A stretch of DNA of 64,000 nt from Argopecten irradians (lineage: Eukaryota > Mollusca > Bivalvia > Pectinida > Pectinidae), in NCBI RefSeq assembly GCF_041381155.1, contig NC_091149.1, forward strand, positions 15,144,609 through 15,208,608. The letters are read 5' to 3'. The first letter of the stretch is position 1; the number at the start of each line of letters is the position of its first letter. This document shows positions 48,191 to 57,469 of the stretch, piece after piece. A program made the translations under genes and the position numbers. The notes beneath the pieces are model-generated. The model made no database searches, had not been told where the DNA came from, and saw only the letters and a list, made by a program, of their open reading frames with translations.

Positions 48191-49930
48191 ACAAGAGGCC
48201 CATGGGCCTTAACGGTCATCTGACTCATGGCACAAAACAACAAAGTATAAAGTATTGGTTAACGATTAATATAAACAATACAAGGAACTCCTTAGTTGAA
48301 TATGTAAGTTTCTGAAATAGGTAAATGTCATTTGTTGAACAAACTTGGTAGCCCTTCATCGATGGTTGTAACCCATTCAAGGATTAATATAAGGACGAGT
48401 CAGATTTTAAAGCCAAATTTCAGCAAAGCTCCCGTTTTGGACCTCCTCCATACCTCCTCCATACTATCCCAATGGGCCTTAGCTCGGTCCTTTATAAAAT
48501 ATGATTGTCTTCACCTAAAGTTCCCCCTTCTGAATCAATTAAAACCCCTATAGATCAATTTTCATTGAGATCGGAGACTGAAACTTGAAAACAGGAAGTG
48601 GGCCAGCAGCCATCTTGGAATACCAAAATCTTTACGAAAATTTTTGCATGTTATTCGGCATCAATTAAAACCCCTATATACCAATTTTCATTGAGATCGG
48701 AGACTGAAACCTTAAAACAGGAAGTGGGCCAGCGGCCATCTTGGAATACCAAAATCTTTACGAAAATGTTTGCATGTTGTTCGGCATCAATTAAAACCCC
48801 TATAGACCAATTTTGATTGAGATCGGAGACCAAAACCTGAAAACAGAAAGTGGGCCAGCGAAAATTAAGAAAATTTGCCCTTTTTGGACCTCACCCCTTA
48901 GCCCTAGGGGGTCGGACAAGACTCATTTATATAAAATATTATTTTTCTTCCCAAATGATGTTTCACACCAAATATGGATGAAATTCATCCAAGGATGAAG
49001 GAGGAGTAGGATTTTAAAGCTAAAATTAAGAAAATTTGCCCTTTTGGGGCCCCATCCCTCGACCCCAAGGGGTCGGACCATGCTCATTTATATAAAATAT
49101 GATTGTCCCTCCCCAATGATGTTTCACACCAAATATAGATGAAATCCATCAAAGGATGAAGGAGGAGTAGGATTTTAAAGCTAAAATTAAGAAAATTTGC
49201 CCTTTTGGGGCCCCACCCCTCAGCCCCTAGGGGTCGGACCAGACTCATTTATATAAAATATGATTGTCCGTCCCCAATGATTTTTCACACCAAATATGGA
49301 TAAAATCCATCCAAGGATGAAGGAGGAGTAGGATTTTAAAGCTAAAATTAAGAAAATTTCCCCATTTGGGACCCCACCCCTCAGCCCCTAGGGGTCCGAC
49401 CAGGCTCATTTATATAAAATATGATTGTCCTTCCCCAATGATGTTTTACACCAAATATAGATGTAATATATTCAACGATGAAGAAGGAGTAGGATTTTAA
49501 AGCTAAAATTAAGAAAATTTGCCCTTTTGGGCCCCCATACCTCAGCCCCTAGGGGTCGGACCAGGCTCATTTATATAAAATATGATTGTCCTTCCCCAAT
49601 GATGTTTCACACCAAATATGGATGAAATCCATTCAAGGATGAAGGAGGAGTAGGATTTAAAAGCTTAAATTAAGAAAATTTGCCATTTTGGGGCCCCGCC
49701 CCTCTGCCACTAGGGGTCGGACCTATCTCATTTATATAAAATATGTTTGTCCTTCCCCAAGGATGTTTCATACCAAATATGGATGTAATTCACTCAAGGG
49801 TCTAGGAGGAGTAGGCTTTTGTATAAATAGTTTTACGCACGACGCACGGCGGACGGCGCACGGCGCACGGCGGACGGCGCACGACGACGGACGAAACACG
49901 ATGACAATAGGTCATCCTGACCTTCGGTAA
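48191..49930 (-). mobile_element. Hairpin-ended element B with 126-bp and 161-bp arrays
   Basis: Read on the minus strand it starts with the same end as element A (a GACC-type hairpin, then GACCTATTGTCATCGTG and the CGTCCGTCG region) and finishes with GTTAAGGCCCATGGGCCTCTTGT (48208-48191). Internally, on the plus strand, there are about 2.4 copies of a 126-bp unit (starts 48534, 48660, 48786) and then six copies of a 161-bp unit with anchors at 48922, 49083, 49244, 49405, 49566 and 49727, that is, exactly 161 bp apart each time. A CGCACGGCGGACGG-type GC-rich block precedes the right end. No gene. Confidence 0.78.
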
Positions 49931-52486
49931 TATGTAACAAAAAATAATGCTTATCGGTCATGGCCACCAGAGGGCATTGATGATATAAAACATTACATTG
50001 TAAGATAAAGATAATAAGCCTGGTCTTATGATTACAAAATTATTTATTTGGAATATATATATATATCGTATAGTTTGTACATTTTCTTGATTTAAATGCT
50101 TTCTTATGTATCAAAATGCCAACCAACTAAATTGAAATAAGTAACGAAAACAATATCCAATAATCAATTATTCAAATGAACAACGAAAAAGCAGGAACTT
50201 TCAACAATGCACTATGGCAAAATCAGTTTACACGCATATGATTTTATTTAATGCTTTTGTTTTTACTGTTTTTTTGCTGTAATCAAGTATACAAATGAGG
50301 TATCAAAATGACCACAATAAAGTCATACATAATGAATGACAAAACAAGATATTTTAATCCAAAATCGAATCCTAAAAACAAGCACAAATAAAAGAAATAA
50401 AACACTCATAATAAAAGATCAATTTTCGTTATTTTAAATTGATAATGCATTCGTAGTTTTGTTATAAATTGTTTCAAATGTGGAGTACCTAACTAGTTGC
50501 TTTGATAAAACGTAATACTGTGGTAATCGTGTAACAACATGATGCCAGCTAACTTTCTGTATTACCATGCACTTATCAAGGGATAAGCTCCGTATTCCTA
50601 CTCTCAATTGCAGAATTGTCTCCCTTTGCGGGTAGGTATTGATTCTGAAGTGTGGTTACGAATTGCATTAATCGTTTCAACTTCAACGTATCTATATTGA
50701 TATATTATTTTGCAAACTTTCATGGCACATGAAAACCTACGTGCCTAAAACACATGTTTACCGTTCAAATTAACATTAATGATTATAATTTTGACGTAAT
50801 GAATGCTTACATATTTACAAAATTTATGGACATCTGTCAAAGGTTGCCATTTACAACGTATCAGATATAAAAAATAGCATCAGTGTTTGTTCAATTAAAA
50901 CACACAATCAATCTTGATGTTAATGTCTTCTGTACAAAATAAATGTTTATCTCTAACTGGTATATGTCATATAGAAACACAAATAATGGAATATAGACAA
51001 TGTAACAATTTTGTTTATCAAACTACAACAGATTGAAATATTAGATGACATCGATCAGTATCAAAATATGCCCACTTGACTTCTCTTAAGACATTACAAA
51101 ACAATAAAATACAATACGAAAATATGGCATTTATTTTTAAGCGCATTGGAAAGTATGTGCAATATTGGAGGATATACTCTACACATTATGTTCTGTTTCA
51201 CATATTTTCAATTATACAGGGTTTTTAATATACTGTAAATCAATTTATTTTCGTGGCGACGTAATTTCCCGCTTGCATGCCACTGATATTTTCGCGGCGA
51301 CTTAATTTTCCGCTTGCATGCCCACCGATATTTTCGTGGCGACGTAATTTCTCGCTTGCATGCCCACCGACATTTTCGTGGCGACATAATTTCCTGGTTG
51401 TATGCCCATCGACATTCCCGTGGCCATTTAATTTCGGAATTTACAGATAAAATACCAGTACTCAATCGGATCTATCTCCCGCGAAAATAATATACCATAC
51501 GAAAACAAGATGTTTGCAGTAAGTAACGGGGCAGGACAAATATACCAAATTCAAAAACGCCTCAACTCACATAACAAGAATATGGCATTAGCTATTCTTC
51601 CAACTAGTTATATAATTACGATATAGGGCACGAGATGGCTATGGCTGAATGACTCTCTAAAATTAGTCAAGGACATCTATTGTTATTATATGGGATCAAA
51701 ATACTGCAAAATAATCCATTAGTGTGATGTTGTAACTTTGTGGTCTTTCTTACGAAATAGCTTTGTGATTGACTATTTTCGTGGGGAAAAAGATAATAGT
51801 TTCTATAGTTTCTTTGTTTTTATAAGTTACACAATATGCCAGTAGTTGACATTACATTCTGAATCATAGAAAATAGTACGCCCCAAAATGATGTAGTGTT
51901 TTTGATAGAAATTAAGTGCAATATTTTATCATGTTAGGAAAGTCTTATCTCTCGTCGCAACAAACGACTGTGTGTTTCCCCTTCCATATATATCATTAAA
52001 TAGAGTTTTATCTCATCTCGAATTTTCAAAGTCCTAGCTGTTTATTTTTGCAAGATTCAGTAGTAATACAAATCCACACTTCTAGAGACAATCATGTAAT
52101 GTCTATACAAAATATACATTATAAATATATTTACCATTCAACTCATACAAATCGAGGACCTACACACATTCAAAGTCATATTTTACATTATTATCCATTA
52201 GAAACGAAAGTTAGAATTGATAGTGTAATAAAGATATCAATGGATGGAGTAGATTACACCAGATTTCTTTCACGCCCTATTTATTTTTTGCGTATATTAC
52301 AATCAAAGTCAATCTGCAAATGTGCGTCTCCAAGATCAAATTCGATATTCTAATCCGCAAAGAGCAACCTCTAACCTCTGCAAAGTTGAATTGAAACTAA
52401 ACTCGAGAAAAGTTAGAAAACACTATGGCAATATTTTGAATATCATTTGTTTAACTTGATTAATAATACTGTAACATCGTTTCCAA
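49931..52486. other. No gene recognised
   Basis: AT-rich DNA with a family F foldback end (50611-50660), a 30-bp stretch shared with 45808, and the 42-bp repeat at 51245. The lower part may include the CD225 gene's 3' UTR. Confidence 0.45.
51245..51430 (+). repeat. 42-bp tandem repeat, about 4.3 copies
   Basis: Units start near 51251, 51292, 51334, 51376 and 51418 with TCGTGGCGACGTAATTTC and CGCTTGCATGCCCACC. The period is a multiple of three, so the minus strand stays open (SPRKYRWACKREI), but this reflects the repeat and not a gene. Confidence 0.8.
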
Positions 52487-52725
52487 TTTAAGGATGTTTT
52501 TTCTTATGGTTACGGCAAGGTTGGATGATTACAATGAATATCATCATATCTTAACGTTTCTCTTCATCTGTTCCAAGATCGCCCCATTTGTTTCTATCTG
52601 TAAGGTTGGATGACTTCAGTGGATATCATCGTATCTTAACGTTTCATTACTGTGTTGCGAGCTGTGTTGATCTTCGGCTGTCCCAAGATCGCCCCAGTTG
52701 ATTCTATCTATAACGTTTGGCAATA
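52487..52725 (-). repeat. Tandem duplication of the CD225 gene 3' end
   Basis: The block 52608-52720, which encodes the end of the CD225 protein (DRINWGDLGTAED and the final TLRYDDIH), is repeated imperfectly just downstream in transcript sense at 52515-52605. In the extra copy, NKWGDLGTDEE and TLRYDDIH can still be read, but a piece between them is missing and they are no longer in one frame. The copy would lie in the 3' UTR. Confidence 0.75.
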
Positions 52726-53170
52726 TGACGAATTTATAAATCAATACAAAAATCACAAGAACGAGAAATGACGCAAAACCGACAATAGATAGCCACTTCG
52801 CCGCCTGACCACTGCCCTTTGACCCTTTGAGGTCACCTTTCTGGAACTTTCTCTTTGAAAGCAGAGCGCATATAACTGCTGAACAGCCTAAAGGGAAATT
52901 GCAGACGGACACTATTAAAGCCAGAGCAAGGAAGTTTGGCGGTCGTGACGTAAATACTTTATCGTTTGCCCTAGTGTTGTTAGAGTTTGGCATGTGACAA
53001 ACGTGTGGTTTGTCGTTATTTTGGGAATTATGATTAGTTGATGACGCCAGAGGCTGCATCATGGCGTCTTCCGGTCCGCAGTCGATCTTTGAGGCGTTCG
53101 AAAGTCTTGATGATGTGTCGTGCTGTTCGTTTAGCGTCAGTAAATCACTTTCTCTTTCCTGTAGTTCCAT
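52616..53170 (-). CDS. CD225/dispanin (IFITM-like) membrane protein
   Basis: Single coding exon of 184 codons. The ATG at 53170 is preceded after three bases by an acceptor (TTTGAATTTCAG), so a 5' UTR exon probably lies upstream at higher coordinates. Residues 1-76 are hydrophilic, rich in Ser/Asn and without a signal peptide. The CD225 domain spans about 78-150: a first hydrophobic segment FLALALIVSVCNFPLGCSAV, a basic loop KRKFQKGDLKGSKGSGQAAK with the family's small-residue pattern, and a second helix LSIVGFASFLVLVIFVLIYK. A short acidic tail ends in LRYDDIH. In vertebrates the family includes interferon-induced IFITM proteins, PRRT1/2, SynDIG and TUSC5; this is a general dispanin, and a specific antiviral or synaptic role cannot be inferred. 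The last codons are partly duplicated in the 3' flank (52515-52605). Confidence 0.88.
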   Translation of the reverse strand: MELQERESDLLTLNEQHDTSSRLSNASKIDCGPEDAMMQPLASSTNHNSQNNDKPHVCHMPNSNNTRANDKVFTSRPPNFLALALIVSVCNFPLGCSAVICALLSKRKFQKGDLKGSKGSGQAAKWLSIVGFASFLVLVIFVLIYKFVILPNVIDRINWGDLGTAEDQHSSQHSNETLRYDDIH

Positions 53171-53529
53171 TTTCTGAAATTCAAAAATTCTAACCGTTAG
53201 TAAACATTTTCAAAATTAAAAAATAAGCAAAACCAGTTTATGTTCCATATTTCAAAATGAATACAATAAAAATGTTAGTTATCGTTTGAAAATTGAAATG
53301 TAAGGATAACTAGTTGAAAAAATGGCTAAAGATTGGATAAATTACATGAATACTGGTAATGTTGGTAGTTCACGAGTAATTTTATTTTAGGGCTGTTATA
53401 TTAGCACAACAAACCTTGCGTTGAAAACATTCCTTTGCTAAGCGCATTTCATTATTACGATTAAGTTTTGTGACTATGAACGTCACATCAGCAGATAATT
53501 GACTTTATGTTAATGCACACCGGGTTGAT

Positions 53530-54311
53530 TAATTACTTTAAATTACGATCTTTTCAGATCCAATCTTTTGCCTTCAGCACGATGTGAGTGTGGATTCACG
53601 TGCGAAGACTCTTATCACTTTTTCCTTTCATGCCTAAAATATCACATTATACGACAGACATTCTTAAACGATCTTCATTGGTACCCCGGTGACATCACAT
53701 TAGATACATTACTAAGAGGAGATGCAGCTTTAGAAAATGATGCTAACCTTAATATTGCAAAGGCAGTCCAAATTTATATTGATAGTACTGGCAGGTTTTG
53801 ACATTATGAGCATCCTACCCCATTTCCTATATCTATCCCGTATCTTAGTTGATTAATAGATTACATGTTATACATATGTCAACAGTATAAATTAGTTGTA
53901 TCTGCTGGCTGGTGTAGTTGAAAGATTTTCAAGGAAAGGAATGGCTTCGAGTGGATCTTCAGTGCAATGTTTTGTATGGAATATGTATATTGGACAACGT
54001 TTTAAGGAAGTAACCGATCGGTGTTTCCCAATCAGTCAGATAACTATGTATACAATTATCACTTTTAAAAATAATTATAACTTAATAAATAACTATTCTC
54101 CTCTCCTATACTCCTCTATCTTTCCCTTTTCTCCTTCATTCTTAAAATAGAAAATTTTGATTCATGTTATATATATGTATTGTCTTCATTGCTATCCATT
54201 ATGTATATATTCATATTGTGTATTCGGGAGAGGATGTTACTAAGTTGGCAAAACTTGTGGCCAATCCCTGTTGTCAATAATTTACGACAATAAAAATATG
54301 TTTAAAATCAA
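53530..54311 (+). mobile_element. 5'-truncated LINE, 3' end with target-site duplication
   Basis: An open frame to TGA at 53799-53801 encodes the C-terminal end of a LINE polymerase: the zinc-knuckle-like CECGFTCEDSYHFFLSC, then LDTLLRGDAALENDANL and VQIYIDSTGRF. A 3' UTR of about 500 bp follows, ending in an A-rich tail (AATAAAAATATG). The element is flanked by the 11-bp direct repeat ACCGGGTTGAT at 53519-53529 and 54312-54322, the expected target-site duplication. It was therefore truncated at its 5' end on insertion, and is fairly young because the duplication is perfect. Confidence 0.85.
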
Positions 54312-54889
54312 ACCGGGTTGATACTGCGCTTGTTTATACTCATACATATTGACTTCTCCAGGGTGGTGTTTTTAGGCAGTTGTTCTTGTAATTAGATGCA
54401 TATCAAATGACGATATTAACATTGGTGTTTAAACTTCTTAAAAAATATAAGTGTCATTGATACAGTCAATATGTACATGTATTAGTGCCGTAGTAGAATT
54501 ATAAAATATATATTCAATTCTACCACGGCGGTATAACGTCATAGTGACCTCAACAAAAGTTCCATTATCAATTATATTAGAAATAATTCATTATCCTCCA
54601 ACCCTTATAGCCGACTTGTACCATATATTTGGATTAATCGAACGTTGACATTTTAATTTACAGATTAGTCAACTGGATTGCCTGTGAAGATTTTCAGTTT
54701 ATATTTAAATCTTCCGTGACATCTTGCTGTATAATTCAATAAGGATCGTCTTGTGTTATTCGGTCTCACGTGTAGTAAGTCTGTGTGCGTGTGTGGAAGG
54801 ATTTTTTCAAGGTTCCATGCTGGGACTCGAACCAGTGACCTTCTTCAGTTACATCACAGATAGACCAACAGTAGAACAAGAACGTAGGT

Positions 54890-54985
54890 CGCGTTTAAGG
54901 CAATATGAACGCAGTTGGAAACAAACACATTCTATAGAGTGCGTTAATGAATATGTTTGTCCCCAACTGAGTTCATACTAGCGTA
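54890..54985. mobile_element. Foldback element, family P, diverged copy
   Basis: TATGAACGCAGTTGGAAACA and its inverse (TGTTTGTCCCC, then AACTGAGTTCATA) pair at about 25 of 29 positions. Sequence and order match the palindrome at 57251-57406. A tRNA B-box-like GGTTCGAGTCCC lies just left on the minus strand (54828-54839), possibly a SINE remnant. Confidence 0.5.
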
Positions 54986-56508
54986 TGCGTAGTCGAAATG
55001 ACGATCAACCCCTATATTTACATCCCCGTTTTGGAATACACTGATGTATAAGCAATCGGACTTTACAAAGGCGGAGAAGACAAAGATGCAAGTATACTAG
55101 TTTATTTTCCTCACTGTCCCATTTAGTTCTATCACTACAGCAAAAAAAACTTTTAACATAAATTAGACATAAACGGCGGTGTTATATGTTGCTGTAAATA
55201 AATTGGGATATTGTGTGCTAGAATATTGTCATTATTGACGTCATAGCAATTATGTCAGGGAAATTTGAGCTGACACATTATTCACCAATCAGATCGCAGG
55301 AATACATTCACACACCCAGTGAAACATGTAATGAATGTTTCCTGGGGTTACTGAAACTATGACCACATTAGATTTCCCAGCAGCGAGCAGTTAAAAATTG
55401 GTTTAACAGTCACCTCGGCGTAATTCCCTACATATGTATCATGGGAATCGTATAGAGTATCAACAATTCATACGAAACATCCGCGATCAATACATATCCT
55501 TCAGACTTAATAGAAAGAGGTGCTATTGAATTGTCTTATAAGTAAGCCTGATTTGGTTTGATATTAGCCAACAACATATCAAATTTATGTGGTTACGTAT
55601 GTGCATGTGCATTAGGAGACTGGTATGTTGTGTCTCATTGTCATAGCGCTATCTCCCCGAACCATACGATTGACATGAAAATAGATGTTTTAAATTATAC
55701 AGCAAAGAAATAAATACAATATTGCCTTCTAAAGTATTTGTTGTAAGTTTTCATCCATTCTAAGTACGCCCATACAATTTCTAGTGGTACTTGTCAAAGT
55801 AAACAATGCTTTTTGTTTGTACGACCCATCGACAACTAAGGTCATTTAGGGTCAAACTACAAGGCAGGCATTGATATCAGGATTTTTTTGTTTCAAAATG
55901 TACTAGCTACACAACAAATGACGTGTCAACAGTTATGTATTTTGATAGCTATGATAAATACTAACTTTTTATCAAGTTAGGTCAATTCAACTGTACCAGA
56001 AAAATGACTCACTGGCATGCAAAATATAGCTAGGCTTAACATCGGCCAAAACTGTTAGCCGACCAACTTGCAAGGCTTTTGAATATAACTGTACATAATC
56101 ACCAATTCTGTATAAGCATAATACAGAGTTATCTGCAATTGCGGAAAGGTAATTATTGTGACGTCATGTGTTTGCGAGCGTAACGTCATACCTTTTAGAG
56201 AAATCGACGTGAATTTCGTTTTCAAAATAATATATTTACATATGCCCCTATATAGTCAACGGGAGGGGAGTTGCGTTCAAATTAGCGTAAACGCAATGAC
56301 GTATGAATACAAACGCAGTGCAGGTTCGGACTACTTCTATTTCACGCTTCGATAAGATTTTGCGTCATAAGTTGACGGATTTTAAAATAACAATAAAGAG
56401 TTTTTATTAGATTCAATTAAATATGTATTTGACATCAAAACAAAACATGTGTTCAAGCATTGTAACGGTAATAAACTACAAAATGAATCGCTGGTCGGGG
56501 CTACAACC

Positions 56509-56532
56509 GGGGGGGGGGGGGGGGGGGGGGGG
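56509..56532 (+). repeat. Uninterrupted run of 24 G
   Basis: Twenty-four consecutive G in otherwise AT-rich DNA. Homopolymer length may be inexact in the assembly. Confidence 0.85.
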
Positions 56533-57250
56533 CTTTCCTCAGGAATGTTCGGGGAATCCCATAGTTACGTCAGATGTACATGTGGTCACTCATCTCACCT
56601 AAATTTACAGAACATCTGATTGTCGGTGAATAATTCTGGGAGCGTCTAAGCGAACAATAAGTTAACAGATCATATACAGGTTTCCAGAAAAAAAACATTA
56701 CAGGTAGCCTATCCGAAACAGTATCATCAGCTTAAATGGCCCCGTCTTTGCATTCAAAATAGGCCTACACACACGCAAACACTTGTCTATCCTCCGTACA
56801 ATAAAATAAAAATCATGACTGCGAAGAATTTAGTGTATATCGCGTTCTTAGACCGATACATACATGACAAACATTCGGCAGCTCAACGGTCATACCATAA
56901 ATAGGTTTTATCACAGTCACTTTCCTCGGTTGAAAATCAAATATGGCGGCTCGCTTCACTTTGGACCGCATCACTACCCTGACAACGATACATACCGGTA
57001 GTCGTTCCGCCTTTGTTATCTCAATTTTTATTACAAATGGACATTATTAATTTGTATTATCAAATTGGGAAAAAAATATATGTTGAAAATAATTGAAAAG
57101 TGTCATTGTTGTATTTCAAACCAAACTGCAGCTATAACATTAAACAATCGGAACTATATCTTCGGTCATCCTGACTACCGTAGTTACCCAACTTAGCAAC
57201 CATCACCGTTTTAAATTGTACGTAAAGGTAGATTTATTAATGTAAATATA

Positions 57251-57406
57251 TAGATTGAACAGTGTTTTGATTGCGTTAAAGGTGGTATGAACGCAATGGG
57301 ATACAGACATATTTTACATGTAGCGCTAACGCGCTACATTGAATATGTCTGTATCCCATTGCGTTCATACCACCTTTAACGCAATCAAAACACTGTTAAA
57401 TCTCTA
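57251..57406. other. Near-perfect 140-bp palindrome (family P)
   Basis: Arms of 56 bp match exactly (57258-57313 against 57342-57397): the left starts AACAGTGTTTTGATTGCG and ends CAGACATATT. A further 9-bp stem ATGTAGCGC/GCGCTACAT with a TAAC loop sits in the centre, and pairing continues imperfectly outside. No coding content. Likely a recently formed foldback element. Confidence 0.85.
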
Positions 57407-57469
57407 TGACGTTACAATGGATAACTACCCGCAAGGGAGGCAAATCTGTAATATGAAAAGACGGAATAA

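Larger units (their letters stand above)
56118..57462. mobile_element. Foldback MITE family F copy split by ~1.2 kb
   Basis: The left end AATACAGAGTTATCTGCAAT with TGTGACGTCATGTGTTTGCG (56120-56185) and the right end GACGTTACAATGGATAACTA with CGCAAGGGAGGCAAATCTGT (57408-57455) are the two termini of family F. Other copies are only about 170 bp long, so about 1.2 kb has been added between them, including the G24 run and the 140-bp palindrome. Confidence 0.45.

Noticed and set aside
51208-51465. 85-codon minus-strand frame with SPRKYRWACK repeats
   Set aside because: Produced by a 42-bp tandem repeat.
54724-54981. 85-codon frame as a gene
   Set aside because: It overlaps a tRNA-like B box (GGTTCGAGTCCC on the minus strand) and a foldback element.
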